Shown here: piece after piece, positions 52,070-61,478 of the stretch
How positions within the stretch are numbered: the stretch's first letter is position 1
How the letters are laid out: each line of letters begins with the position of its first letter
Source: JAHFPN01 sp963765745
GTDB lineage: Bacteria > Pseudomonadota > Alphaproteobacteria > Rhizobiales > Xanthobacteraceae
Assembly: GCA_963765745.1 (NCBI GenBank)
Contig: CAVXXM010000010.1
Coordinates: 124,001 to 188,000, forward strand
Direction: 5' to 3'
Length of the DNA stretch: 64,000 nucleotides
Program-made: the position numbers and the translations under genes
Notes under the pieces: model-generated
Seen by the model: the letters and a program-made list of their open reading frames with translations, nothing else
The model's database searches: none
What the model was told of the DNA's origin: nothing

Positions 52070-53155
52070 TTGCTCTATTGGTTGTCGCAATTTTCCGACG
52101 CCTTCGGTCCGCTCAACGTATTCCGCTACATCACTTTCCGCACCGGCGGCGCGGTGGTGACGGCGCTGCTGTTCGTATTCCTGTTCGGGCCGCGCATCAT
52201 CGCGCTGCTGCGCATACGGCAAGGCAAGGGCCAGCCGATCCGCAAGGACGGGCCGCAATCACACATCATCGCCAAAGCCGGCACGCCGACCATGGGCGGG
52301 CTGATGATCCTGTCGGGGCTCGTGGTCTCGACGCTCATCTGGGCGAACCTGACCAACCCGTTCGTGTGGGTGGTGCTGGGCGTCACGCTCGCCTTCGGTG
52401 CGATCGGCCTCTACGACGACTATCTCAAGGTGACGAAACAGACGCACAAGGGCCTGCCGGGCCGCGTGCGGCTCGCCATCGAAGCGGTGATCGCGGGCGC
52501 CGCCGTCATCGTGATCATGCAGTTGAACGGCTCGCAGCTCGGCAGCGCGCTCGCGATTCCGTTCTTCAAGGACTTTCTCCTCAATCTCGGCTGGCTGTTC
52601 GTTCTATTCGGGGCCTTCGTGATCGTCGGCGCGGGCAACGCGGTGAATCTCACCGACGGGCTCGACGGGCTCGCCATCGTGCCGGTGATGATCGCGGCGG
52701 TGAGCTTCGCGGTGATCGCCTATCTGGTCGGCAACGCGGTGTTCGCCGGCTATCTGCAAATCCATCATGTCGGGCGCGCGGGCGAGCTCGCGGTGATATG
52801 CGGCGCGGTGATCGGTGCGGGCCTCGGCTTCCTGTGGTTCAACGCGCCGCCGGCCTCGATCTTCATGGGCGACACCGGGTCGCTGTCGCTCGGCGCGCTC
52901 TTGGGCACCGTCGCGGTCGCCATCAAGCACGAGATCGTGCTCGCCATCGTCGGCGGACTGTTCGTGCTGGAGGCGGTGTCGGTGATCGTGCAGGTGGTCT
53001 CCTTCAAGCTCACCGGCAAGCGCGTGTTCCGCATGGCGCCGCTCCACCATCATTTCGAGCAGCTCGGCTGGACCGAGCCGCAAGTGGTGATCCGGGCCTG
53101 GATCGTCGCGGTCGTGCTGGCATTGATCGGCCTCTCGACGCTCAAGCTGCGGTGA
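52070..53155 (+). CDS. mraY: Phospho-MurNAc-pentapeptide translocase
   Basis: MraY makes lipid I on the inner face of the membrane. The 361-residue protein has about ten helices. The catalytic acid residues are in LYDDYLKV and NLTDGLDGLA, and the HHHFE motif is near the end. The start is TTG at 52070 with GAGGGAGG upstream; this gives the normal MraY N terminus LLYWLSQF and no Met fits. Confidence 0.93.
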   Translation: MLYWLSQFSDAFGPLNVFRYITFRTGGAVVTALLFVFLFGPRIIALLRIRQGKGQPIRKDGPQSHIIAKAGTPTMGGLMILSGLVVSTLIWANLTNPFVWVVLGVTLAFGAIGLYDDYLKVTKQTHKGLPGRVRLAIEAVIAGAAVIVIMQLNGSQLGSALAIPFFKDFLLNLGWLFVLFGAFVIVGAGNAVNLTDGLDGLAIVPVMIAAVSFAVIAYLVGNAVFAGYLQIHHVGRAGELAVICGAVIGAGLGFLWFNAPPASIFMGDTGSLSLGALLGTVAVAIKHEIVLAIVGGLFVLEAVSVIVQVVSFKLTGKRVFRMAPLHHHFEQLGWTEPQVVIRAWIVAVVLALIGLSTLKLR

Positions 53156-53165
53156 AGCCGAACTC

Positions 53166-54545
53166 ATGACCCCCGTCACCGTATTCCGCGGCAAGACGGT
53201 CGCGGTGTTCGGGCTCGGCACCAGCGGGCTCGCGGCCTGCGCGGGGCTCGCGGCGGGCGGCGCCAAGGTGATCGCGTTCGACGATCAGCCGAAGGGTATC
53301 GCCGCAGCCGCGGCCAAGGGTTTTGCGACCGGCGACCTGCGCACTGCCGATTGGAAGAATATAGCGGCGCTCGTGCTGGCCCCCGGCGTTCCGCTCACCC
53401 ATCCGGAGCCGCACTGGAGCGTCAAGCTCGCGCGGACGCGCAAGGTCGAAATCATCGGCGATATCGAGCTGTTTTGCCGCGAGCGGCGGGCAAGCGCGCC
53501 GCGTTCGCCGCTCGTTGCCATCACCGGCACGAACGGGAAGTCGACGACCACCGCCCTGATCGGTCATTTGATTACGGCCGCGGGGCGCGAGGCCGCGGTT
53601 GGCGGCAATCTCGGGACGCCGATCCTGTCGCTGCCACCGCCCGATGCGAAACGCACGCACGTGATCGAGTGCTCGTCCTATCAAATTGACCTCGCGCCTA
53701 CGCTCGATCCGTCGGTCGGAATTCTGCTGAACATCACGCCCGATCATCTCGACCGTCACGGCAGCATCGAAAACTACGCCGCGATCAAGGAGCGGCTGGT
53801 GGCCGGGGTCGAGGCGGGAGGCACGACTGTCATCGGCGTTGACGACGAATTCTGCGTGGCCGCGGCGGATCGCATCGAGCGCGCGGGCAAGCGCGTGGTG
53901 CGCGTCTCGGTCGAGCGGAAGCTGCGCGACGGCATCTATCGCGACGGCGAGCGGCTGGTGATCGCCGAAGGGGGCGCCGCGCGCGGCACGATCGATCTTG
54001 CTGGGATCGGCAGTCTGCGCGGCGTCCACAACGCGCAGAACGCTGCGGCGGCTTATGCAGCGGTGCAGGCGCTTGGGCTGAGCCATGAGCAAATCCAAGC
54101 CGGGCTCAAGAGTTTCCCCGGTCTCGCGCACCGCATGGAAGAAGCCGGCCGCAAGGGCCGCGTATTATTCGTCAACGACTCGAAAGCCACTAACGCAGAC
54201 GCGGCCGCCAAGGCGCTCGCGTCTTTCCAAGACATCTTCTGGATCGCCGGCGGGCGCGCCAAGGAAGGCGGCATCGAGCCGCTGCGGGAATTTTTCCCGC
54301 GCATCCGCAAGGCGTATCTGATCGGCGAGGCGGCGGCGGATTTCGCCAAGACCCTCGGTTCTGCCGTCAGGCACGAGATCGTCGGCACGCTCAAGCGCGC
54401 CGTTTCGCTCGCAGCAAACGAGGCGGAGGCGTCCGGACTCAATGAACCCGTTGTTCTACTCTCGCCGGCCTGCGCCAGCTTCGATCAATATCCGAACTTC
54501 GAAGTGCGCGGCGACGCGTTCCGTGAGCTGGTGCGCAAGCCATGA
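53166..54545 (+). CDS. murD: UDP-MurNAc-L-Ala:D-glutamate ligase
   Basis: MurD adds D-glutamate to UDP-MurNAc-L-Ala. The 459-residue ligase has an N-terminal nucleotide fold (VAVFGLGTSGLAA), ATP loop ITGTNGKSTTT near residue 120, and the late LSPACASFDQYPNFEVRG. Its stop overlaps the next ATG (ATGA). Confidence 0.94.
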   Translation: MTPVTVFRGKTVAVFGLGTSGLAACAGLAAGGAKVIAFDDQPKGIAAAAAKGFATGDLRTADWKNIAALVLAPGVPLTHPEPHWSVKLARTRKVEIIGDIELFCRERRASAPRSPLVAITGTNGKSTTTALIGHLITAAGREAAVGGNLGTPILSLPPPDAKRTHVIECSSYQIDLAPTLDPSVGILLNITPDHLDRHGSIENYAAIKERLVAGVEAGGTTVIGVDDEFCVAAADRIERAGKRVVRVSVERKLRDGIYRDGERLVIAEGGAARGTIDLAGIGSLRGVHNAQNAAAAYAAVQALGLSHEQIQAGLKSFPGLAHRMEEAGRKGRVLFVNDSKATNADAAAKALASFQDIFWIAGGRAKEGGIEPLREFFPRIRKAYLIGEAAADFAKTLGSAVRHEIVGTLKRAVSLAANEAEASGLNEPVVLLSPACASFDQYPNFEVRGDAFRELVRKP

Positions 54546-54967
54546 GCAACCATATCGATCCGACCAAGGAAGATTTCGCGCTGTTCAAGGATCTGCCGCG
54601 CGACGAGCCGATCCACATGCTCAATCTCGTGAAATTGCGCGAGCAGGCGGCCTATCCGGACGGGCGGCATGCCTCGGGGCTCGAGGCGTATCGCGCCTAT
54701 GGCCGCGAGAGCGGGCCGGTGTTCAAACGCCTCGGCGGGCGGCAGGTCTGGATCGGCAAGCCCCAGCTCACCCTGATCGGCCCGCGCGCGGAGCATTGGG
54801 ATCTCGCCTTCATCGCCGAATATCCGTCGGGCGCGGCGTTCATCGAAATGCTGCGCGATCCGGTCTATCGGGAAGCGGTGAAGCACCGCCAGGCGGCGGT
54901 AGAGGATTCGCGACTGATCCGGATGAAGCCCGGCAAGCCGGGTGCGGCTTTCGGCGAGGAAGACTGA
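54542..54967 (+). CDS. DUF1330 family protein inside the dcw cluster
   Basis: This is a 141-residue soluble protein with the ferredoxin-like alpha/beta pattern of DUF1330: MLNLVKLRE near residue 26, an AYRAYGRES helix, VWIGKPQLTLIG and a LAFIAEYPSGAAFIEM strand-helix. The family has no firm function. It starts 4 bp inside murD and ends 98 bp before ftsW, so it is co-transcribed with wall-synthesis genes. Its codon use is like its neighbours. Confidence 0.8.
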   Translation: MSNHIDPTKEDFALFKDLPRDEPIHMLNLVKLREQAAYPDGRHASGLEAYRAYGRESGPVFKRLGGRQVWIGKPQLTLIGPRAEHWDLAFIAEYPSGAAFIEMLRDPVYREAVKHRQAAVEDSRLIRMKPGKPGAAFGEED

Positions 54968-55065
54968 GTTTCCGCGGGCCGCACCGCGCTCGCGGTGGCA
55001 TTCCTTAAGCACTCGTCAACCCTGAGGGTTCATGACTGGAGCCGGTTTCCTCGTGGTCCAGTGAC

Positions 55066-56223
55066 ATGCATTCCCGCGCCCGGCGCACATTCCTCGGTGA
55101 ATGGTGGTGGACCATCGACCGGCTCCTGCTCTGGGCGGTGGTGGTGCTGGTGCTCATCGGCCTCGTGCTGATGCTGGCGGCGAGCCCGCCGGTGGCGATC
55201 CGGCTCGGCGCCGATCCGTTTCATTTCGTCAACCGCCACGCGCTCTATCTGGTTCCTGCGCTGGCCGTGCTGCTGATGACCTCTTTCATGACGCCGCGGC
55301 AGGTGCGCCGCGTCGCGCTCGTCGTTTTCGTCATCGGCGTGGCGCTCACTTTCGCGACGCTGTTCATCGGTCCCGAGATCAAAGGCGCGCGGCGCTGGCT
55401 CTCGATCTTCGGGGTGAGCGTGCAGCCGTCGGAATTCATGAAACCGGCCTTCGTCGTGCTCGCCGCCTGGGCTTTTGCGGAAAGCGGCAAGCGTCCGGAA
55501 ATGCCGGCGACGCTCACAGCGCTCGGGCTGCTCGCGGTGGCCACGGTGCCCCTGGTCTATCAGCCGGACATCGGCCAGACCGCGCTGCTGATCCTGGTGT
55601 GGGGCGCGCTCTTCTTCCTGTCGGGGGTGCGCTGGACCTGGCTCGTGGGCACCGCCTTCGCCGCGGTGTTTGCGCTGTTTGCCGCCTATCAGTTCGTCCC
55701 GCATGTCACCGCGCGCATCCGACGATTCCTCGATCCGGGCTCGGGCGACACCTTCCAGATCGACACGGCGCTGGAGTCGTTCGTGCGCGGCGGCTGGCTC
55801 GGCCGCGGGCCGGGCGAGGGGACTGTCAAGCGCATCCTGCCGGACGGCCACGCGGATTTCGTGTTCGCGGTGGCCGCCGAGGAGTTCGGCATCGTGCTTT
55901 GCCTTATTCTCGTCGCGCTCTTCGCTTTCATCGTGCTGCGCGCGCTCGCGCACGCGATGCGCGAGGAAGATGCGTACGGACGGTTCGCGGTGGCGGGATT
56001 GGGACTCTTGTTCGGCTTGCAGGCGGCGATCGCCATGGCCGTGAACCTGAACCTGATGCCGGCCAAGGGCATGACGCTGCCGTTCATCTCCTATGGCGGC
56101 TCGTCGCTGATTTCGCTCGCCTTCGGCATGGGCATGCTGATCGCGCTGACGCGCCGGCGCTCGCGCGCCGAGGCCATCGCCGAGCGCGAACACCAGGCCG
56201 CGCGCGGGGGCGCGCGGGCATGA
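55066..56223 (+). CDS. ftsW: SEDS family septal glycosyltransferase FtsW
   Basis: FtsW polymerises lipid II at the septum together with FtsI. The 385-residue protein has about ten helices. SEDS marks are present: GARRWLS early, QPSEFMKP, PDIGQTAL near residue 168 and the GRGPGEG loop with the TFQIDTALES segment. It begins 98 bp after the DUF1330 stop. Its stop overlaps the murG ATG. Confidence 0.93.
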   Translation: MHSRARRTFLGEWWWTIDRLLLWAVVVLVLIGLVLMLAASPPVAIRLGADPFHFVNRHALYLVPALAVLLMTSFMTPRQVRRVALVVFVIGVALTFATLFIGPEIKGARRWLSIFGVSVQPSEFMKPAFVVLAAWAFAESGKRPEMPATLTALGLLAVATVPLVYQPDIGQTALLILVWGALFFLSGVRWTWLVGTAFAAVFALFAAYQFVPHVTARIRRFLDPGSGDTFQIDTALESFVRGGWLGRGPGEGTVKRILPDGHADFVFAVAAEEFGIVLCLILVALFAFIVLRALAHAMREEDAYGRFAVAGLGLLFGLQAAIAMAVNLNLMPAKGMTLPFISYGGSSLISLAFGMGMLIALTRRRSRAEAIAEREHQAARGGARA

Positions 56224-57359
56224 GCCGGGCGGCGCAGCCGCTCATCCTGATCGCGGCAGGCGGTACCGGCGGGCACTTGTTTCCGGCGGAGGCGCTCGCG
56301 GGCGCGCTGGCGAGACGCGGGATCGCGGTGGAGCTCGCGACCGACGACCGAGCCGCGCCGTTCGCCGCAAAATTCCCCGCCCGCGCGATCCACGTGCTGC
56401 CATCCGACACGGTGCGGAGCCGGAACCCGCTTTCGCTCGCGCGCACGATACTCGTGCTTGCGTGGGGCACCTTGCGCGCGCTGTGGCTCTTGTTGCGGCG
56501 GCGGCCGAAAGCCGTCATCGGCTTCGGCGGCTATCCGACGCTGCCGCCGCTCATCGCCGCCTCGATCCTGCGGGTGCCGACGATCATTCATGAGCAGAAT
56601 GCGGTGATGGGGCGGGCCAATCATTGGCTTGCCGGGCGAGTGGGCGCAATCGCGACGGGTCACGCGGGCCTTCTGTCGGCAGACGCCAAGCTCGCCGCCA
56701 AGGCGACCTATGTGGGCAATCCGGTGCGGCCTGCAGTTGCAGCAGCCGCGAAAAAATCCTTTGCAGCGCCAGGTCCGGGCGAGCAATTCCGTCTGGTCGT
56801 ATTCGGCGGCAGCCAGGGTGCGCGCGTGATGAGCGAAGTGGTGCCCGCGGCCGTCGAGGCGTTGCCGCAGGCGCTGCGCAGCCGCATCCGCATCGTGCAA
56901 CAATGCCGCGAAGCGGATCTCGATTCGGTGCGAACGATCTATCGGCGGCTCGATGTGCCGGCGGAGATCGCCGCCTTCTTTTCGGACCTGCCGTCGCGCG
57001 TGGCCGAAAGCCATCTGGTGATCGCGCGCTCCGGCGCTTCGACCGTGGCCGAGATCGCCGCCATCGGCCGGCCCGCGATATTGGTGCCGCTGCCGAACGC
57101 GCTCGATCAGGATCAGCTGGCCAATGCCTCGGCGCTCGCCGCCGCGGGCGGTGCGCTTTTGATCCGCGAGCCCGAGTTTACGCCCGAGCGGGTCGCCGCC
57201 GAGATTTCGCGGCTGGTGGCGGAGCCCGCCACCCTTTCGCTGATGGCGGCTTCGGCCCGGCGCATGGGGCGATTGGACGCGGCGGAACGACTCGCCGATC
57301 TTGTGCTACGGGTGGCGCGAATCCCCCTCGAACTCCCCCGCCAGGGGGAGGTTGGCTGA
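56220..57359 (+). CDS. murG: Lipid II synthase (UDP-GlcNAc transferase)
   Basis: MurG adds GlcNAc to lipid I. The 379-residue protein has the G loops AAGGTGGHLFPA near residue 14 and GGYPTLPP, FGGSQGAR, and the sugar-nucleotide site ARSGASTVAEI near 268 and DQDQLANA. The ATG at 56220 overlaps the ftsW stop. The last residues (IPLELPRQGEVG) are coded by a short GC palindrome and probably extend a normal C terminus. Confidence 0.93.
   Translation: MSRAAQPLILIAAGGTGGHLFPAEALAGALARRGIAVELATDDRAAPFAAKFPARAIHVLPSDTVRSRNPLSLARTILVLAWGTLRALWLLLRRRPKAVIGFGGYPTLPPLIAASILRVPTIIHEQNAVMGRANHWLAGRVGAIATGHAGLLSADAKLAAKATYVGNPVRPAVAAAAKKSFAAPGPGEQFRLVVFGGSQGARVMSEVVPAAVEALPQALRSRIRIVQQCREADLDSVRTIYRRLDVPAEIAAFFSDLPSRVAESHLVIARSGASTVAEIAAIGRPAILVPLPNALDQDQLANASALAAAGGALLIREPEFTPERVAAEISRLVAEPATLSLMAASARRMGRLDAAERLADLVLRVARIPLELPRQGEVG
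57333..57350. repeat. Hairpin embedded in the murG 3' end
   Basis: CTCCCCC and GGGGGAG form a perfect 7-bp stem with loop GCCA. It lies just before the murG stop and 18 bp before the murC ATG. No T-tract follows, so it is not a terminator. Confidence 0.6.
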
Positions 57360-57368
57360 GACGCGCGC

Positions 57369-58772
57369 ATGAAGCTCCCCCGTCAGCTCGGGCCGATCCA
57401 TTTCGTCGGCATCGGCGGCATCGGCATGAGCGGCATCGCCGAGGTGCTCGCCAATCTCGGCCATGCGGTGCAGGGCTCCGACGTCGCCGAGAGCGCGAAC
57501 GTGAAGCGGCTAGCGTCCTTGGGCATCAAGATCGCCATCGGCCACAAGGCGGAAAACGTCGCGGGCGCCGCGGTGCTGGTCGTGTCCTCGGCGATCAAGC
57601 GCGACAATCCGGAGCTCGTCGCCGCGCGCGCCAAGCGGCTCCCGGTCGTGCGCCGCGCCGAGATGCTGGCCGAGCTGATGCGGCTCAAGAGCTGCGTCGC
57701 CGTCGCCGGCACCCACGGCAAGACCACCACGACTTCGCTCGTCGCGGCACTGCTCGACGCCGGCGGCCTCGACCCGACCGTCATCAACGGCGGCATCATC
57801 AATGCCTATGGCACCAACGCGCGGCTCGGCGGCGGCACCTGGATGGTGGTGGAGGCCGACGAATCCGACGGCACGTTCCTGAAGCTGCCGGCGGACGTCG
57901 CCATCGTCACCAATATCGACCCCGAGCACCTCGACCATTTCGGCACCTTCGAGAAGGTGAAGGAGGCGTTCCACGCTTTCGTCGAAAACGTGCCGTTCTA
58001 CGGCTTCGCCGTCATGTGCAGCGACCATCCGGTGGTGCAGGACCTGGTGGGCCGCATCGAGGACCGCCGCATCGTTACTTATGGCGAGAATCCGCAGGCC
58101 GACGTGCGGCTCCTCGACGTCAAGCTCGACGGCGGCGTGGCGCGTTTCTCTGTGCTGTTCCGTGGCCGGAATGGCAACAAAGCGCATGAGATCAAGGATC
58201 TCATGCTCTCGATGCCCGGCCATCACAACGCGCTGAATGCGACCGCGGCGATCGCCGTGGCGCACGAGCTCGGCGTGCCCGAGGACCAGATCAAGAAGGC
58301 GCTGGCAAATTTCGGCGGCGTTAAGCGGCGCTTCACCCGTACCGGCGAGTGGAACGGCGTCGCCATTTTCGACGATTACGCGCACCACCCGGTGGAAATC
58401 GCGGCCGTGCTCAAGGCCGCGCGCGCCTCGACCAAAGCGCATGTGATCGCGGTGGTGCAGCCGCATCGTTTCACGCGGCTGCGCGATCTGTTCGACCAGT
58501 TCTGCACCTGCTTCAACGACGCCAATCATGTGATCGTCGCGCCGGTCTATCCCGCGGGCGAAGCGCCGATTCCCGGCATTGACCGCGACGCGCTGGTGCA
58601 GGGTATTCGCGCGCGTGGCCACCGCGACGTGATCGCATTCGACAAACCGGAGCAACTCGCCGGCATCGTGCGGAAACTGGCGCGGCCGGGCGACTACGTG
58701 GTCTTTCTCGGCGCCGGTTCGATCAGTCAATGGGCCTATGCGCTGCCCGGTGAACTGGCGGCGAAATCATGA
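57369..58772 (+). CDS. murC: UDP-MurNAc:L-alanine ligase
   Basis: MurC makes the first peptide bond of the stem. The 467-residue ligase has HFVGIGGIGMSGIAE near residue 12, the ATP loop GTHGKTTTTS near 115, and NIDPEHLDHF. Its stop overlaps the murB ATG by 4 bp. Confidence 0.95.
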   Translation: MKLPRQLGPIHFVGIGGIGMSGIAEVLANLGHAVQGSDVAESANVKRLASLGIKIAIGHKAENVAGAAVLVVSSAIKRDNPELVAARAKRLPVVRRAEMLAELMRLKSCVAVAGTHGKTTTTSLVAALLDAGGLDPTVINGGIINAYGTNARLGGGTWMVVEADESDGTFLKLPADVAIVTNIDPEHLDHFGTFEKVKEAFHAFVENVPFYGFAVMCSDHPVVQDLVGRIEDRRIVTYGENPQADVRLLDVKLDGGVARFSVLFRGRNGNKAHEIKDLMLSMPGHHNALNATAAIAVAHELGVPEDQIKKALANFGGVKRRFTRTGEWNGVAIFDDYAHHPVEIAAVLKAARASTKAHVIAVVQPHRFTRLRDLFDQFCTCFNDANHVIVAPVYPAGEAPIPGIDRDALVQGIRARGHRDVIAFDKPEQLAGIVRKLARPGDYVVFLGAGSISQWAYALPGELAAKS

Positions 58773-59683
58773 GCGTCGCCGAACTGGTGCGCGATCTGCC
58801 CGGCAGCTTGCCAAAACTGCGCGGGCGGCTGCTGGTCAATCAAAGCTTGGCCGAGCTCACCTGGTTTCGCGTGGGCGGGCCGGCGCAGGCGCTGTTCATG
58901 CCGGCGGACGAAGAGGACCTTTGCTATTTTCTCGCAGAAACTCCGGCCGAAGTGCCGGTGACGGTGATCGGCCTTGGCTCCAATTTGTTGGTGCGCGACA
59001 GGGGCGTGCCGGGCGTCGTGATCCGGCTCGGGCGCGGATTCAATGAAGTCGCGGTCGAAGGCAATCTGGTGCGCGCGGGAACCGCGGTGCCGGATGTGAA
59101 GGTCGCGCGCGCGGCGGCCGACGCGGCGCTGGCGGGTCTCTCATTCTATCGCGGTGTGCCGGGTGCGATCGGCGGGGCATTGCGCATGAATGCGGGCGCT
59201 TATGGAGCGGAAACCAAGGACGTGCTGCTGGAGGCCCGCGCGGTCGATCGCAAAGGGAAAGTTCGCGTGCTCAAGAACGCGGACTTCGGATTCTCCTATC
59301 GTCACTCCACCGCGCCCGCGGACCTGATCTATACGCAGGCAACCTTTCGCGCCGAGCCGGGCGATCCGAAAGTCATCGCCGCCGAGATGGACAAGATCAC
59401 CGAAGCGCGCGAGTCGACGCAGCCGATCAAGAGCCGCACCGGCGGCTCGACCTTCAAGAACCCGCCCGGCAAGAAGGCGTGGCAATTGATCGACGCCGCC
59501 GGCTGCCGCGGGCTCGTGGTCGGCGACGCGCAGGTTTCGGAAATGCACTGCAATTTTCTCATCAATCGAGGTAACGCGAGCGCCGCCGACATCGAGAATC
59601 TCGGCGAAGAGGTGCGGCGGCGGGTGAAGGAAAATTCCGGAATTGAGTTGGAGTGGGAAATCGTGCGGATCGGGGTTCGTTGA
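58769..59683 (+). CDS. murB: UDP-N-acetylenolpyruvoylglucosamine reductase
   Basis: MurB is an FAD enzyme that reduces enolpyruvyl-GlcNAc to UDP-MurNAc with NADPH. The 304-residue protein has TWFRVGGPA near residue 30, the FAD loop GLGSNLLVRD near 70, FSYRHS, and the catalytic Ser in TGGSTFKNPPG near 228. Its stop overlaps the ddl ATG (TGATG). Confidence 0.94.
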   Translation: MSVAELVRDLPGSLPKLRGRLLVNQSLAELTWFRVGGPAQALFMPADEEDLCYFLAETPAEVPVTVIGLGSNLLVRDRGVPGVVIRLGRGFNEVAVEGNLVRAGTAVPDVKVARAAADAALAGLSFYRGVPGAIGGALRMNAGAYGAETKDVLLEARAVDRKGKVRVLKNADFGFSYRHSTAPADLIYTQATFRAEPGDPKVIAAEMDKITEARESTQPIKSRTGGSTFKNPPGKKAWQLIDAAGCRGLVVGDAQVSEMHCNFLINRGNASAADIENLGEEVRRRVKENSGIELEWEIVRIGVR

Positions 59684-60603
59684 TGGCCAAACACGTCGCG
59701 GTGCTGATGGGCGGTTGGTCGGCGGAGCGGGATGTTTCGCTGCGCTCCGGCAAGCATTGCGCCGAGGCGCTCGAGGCCCAGGGCTATCGCGTGAGCCGCA
59801 TCGATGTTGGCCGCGACGTCGCCGAGGTGCTGGCGAAGCTCAAGCCCGACGTCGCTTTCAATGTCCTGCACGGCCGGCCCGGCGAGGACGGCACCATGCA
59901 AGGGGTTCTGGAAATCCTGCGCATTCCCTATACGCACTCCGGCGTGCTCGCCTCGGCGCTGGCCATGAACAAGGTCCAGGCCAAGAAGGTCATGGCCGAA
60001 GCGGGAGTGCCTGTGCCGGACGGCAAGGTCGTTTCGCGGGCTGAAGCGGCAAAAGCGCACGCCCTGGCCAGGCCTTACGTCCTGAAGCCGGTCTCGGAAG
60101 GGTCCTCGGTGGGCGTCTTCATCGTCACCGAGCAACACACCCACCCCCCGCAGGAGCTGACCCGGCCCGATTGGCCTTATGGCGACGCGCTTTTGGCCGA
60201 GCGTTACGTGCCTGGCCTGGAGCTGACCTGCGCGGTTCTGGGCGAGGAGGCGCTCGGCGTGATCGAGATCGAGGCGGCCCAGCGCTTCTACGATTATGAG
60301 GCAAAATACGCCCCCGGGGGCTCCCGCCACATTCTTCCGGCCAGAATTTTACCAGTTGTTTACCAATTGGTGCGGAAGCTGGCTTTGACGGCGCATCGCG
60401 CCCTCGGCTGCCGTGGGGTCAGCCGGGCGGATTTTCGTTACGACAACCGCCCGGAAGGCAACGGGGATCTCGTCTGTCTCGAGGTCAATACCCAACCAGG
60501 CATGACCGAGGTGTCGCTGGTGCCGGAACTCGCGGCCCATGGGGGGCGCTCGTTCGGCGAGCTGGTGAAATGGATCGTGGAGGACGCCTCTCTGGACCGG
60601 TGA
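59683..60603 (+). CDS. ddl: D-alanine:D-alanine ligase
   Basis: Ddl makes D-Ala-D-Ala for MurF. The 306-residue ATP-grasp enzyme has VLMGGWSAERDVS at the start, KPVSEGSSVGVF near 137 and the end loop EVNTQPGMTEVSLVPE. The ATG at 59683 is preferred because it overlaps the murB stop; a frame-consistent ATG lies ten codons earlier. Its stop overlaps the ftsQ GTG. Confidence 0.94.
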   Translation: MAKHVAVLMGGWSAERDVSLRSGKHCAEALEAQGYRVSRIDVGRDVAEVLAKLKPDVAFNVLHGRPGEDGTMQGVLEILRIPYTHSGVLASALAMNKVQAKKVMAEAGVPVPDGKVVSRAEAAKAHALARPYVLKPVSEGSSVGVFIVTEQHTHPPQELTRPDWPYGDALLAERYVPGLELTCAVLGEEALGVIEIEAAQRFYDYEAKYAPGGSRHILPARILPVVYQLVRKLALTAHRALGCRGVSRADFRYDNRPEGNGDLVCLEVNTQPGMTEVSLVPELAAHGGRSFGELVKWIVEDASLDR

Positions 60604-61478
60604 CCCGGCGGCGAAAGCCGGCGGGACCAGGCGAATTCGCGGTTTCCCGAAATTTCCCCCGAAAACTCGATGAACTCGACCGGAATTTGCCGCGCGGCGC
60701 GGAAGCGTTGCTGCTCGCGCTGTTCTTCGTAGCGATCGGAGTCTACGGCGCCACGCGCGGCGGCGAATTGCAGCGCTCGCTTCACGATCTCGGCGACGTT
60801 GCCGCGAATGCGGCAGGCTTCGACCTGAAGGCGGTGGAAGTTTCCGGGGCGCGGCAGATCACGCGCGACAAAGTGCTCGCCGCCGCGGGCATCACGCCCT
60901 CCACCTCGCTCCTTCTGCTCGACGCCGAGGCGACGCGCGCCCAGCTCAAACAGAATCCCTGGATCGCCGAAGCCACGGTGCGCAAGCTCTATCCGGGCCG
61001 GCTCGAAATCTCGATCGAGGAACGGGTGGCGTTCGCGATCTGGCAACGCGCCGGCAAGCTCTCGGTCATCGCCCGTGACGGCATGGTGATCGGCGCTGAC
61101 GCGCGCGCTCTCTTGCGCGACTATCCGCTCGTGGTCGGTGCGGGCGCCGAAAAGCGCGCCGCCGACTTCCTCGCGCTGGTCGCGCGGGTTCCGGAAATTC
61201 AATCGGAGTTTGCCGCCGCCGTGCTGGTCGCCGAGCGGCGCTGGAATATCCGGCTCAAGAACGGCGTCGATGTGCGGCTGCCGGAGGAAAACGCCGAAGC
61301 GGCGCTGGCGAAACTCGTCGCCTTCGACCGCGAAACCAGGATTCTTTCGCGCGACGTTGCGGCCATCGATCTGCGCATTGCCGACCGCATTACCGTGCGC
61401 CCCTCGGCCGAAGCGGCGGAAGCTCGCGCCGCGGCACTCAAATCGCGAATGCCAAAACGCGCGGGGTCCGACATATGA
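60600..61478 (+). CDS. ftsQ: Cell division protein FtsQ
   Basis: FtsQ is a membrane-anchored scaffold of the divisome. It starts at the GTG at 60600 (GTGA overlap with ddl); an ATG ten codons upstream is also open. The protein of about 292 residues has one helix (near 37-55), a POTRA domain opening KAVEVSGARQITRDKVLAAAG, then the beta domain. Confidence 0.9.
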   Translation: MTRRRKPAGPGEFAVSRNFPRKLDELDRNLPRGAEALLLALFFVAIGVYGATRGGELQRSLHDLGDVAANAAGFDLKAVEVSGARQITRDKVLAAAGITPSTSLLLLDAEATRAQLKQNPWIAEATVRKLYPGRLEISIEERVAFAIWQRAGKLSVIARDGMVIGADARALLRDYPLVVGAGAEKRAADFLALVARVPEIQSEFAAAVLVAERRWNIRLKNGVDVRLPEENAEAALAKLVAFDRETRILSRDVAAIDLRIADRITVRPSAEAAEARAAALKSRMPKRAGSDI

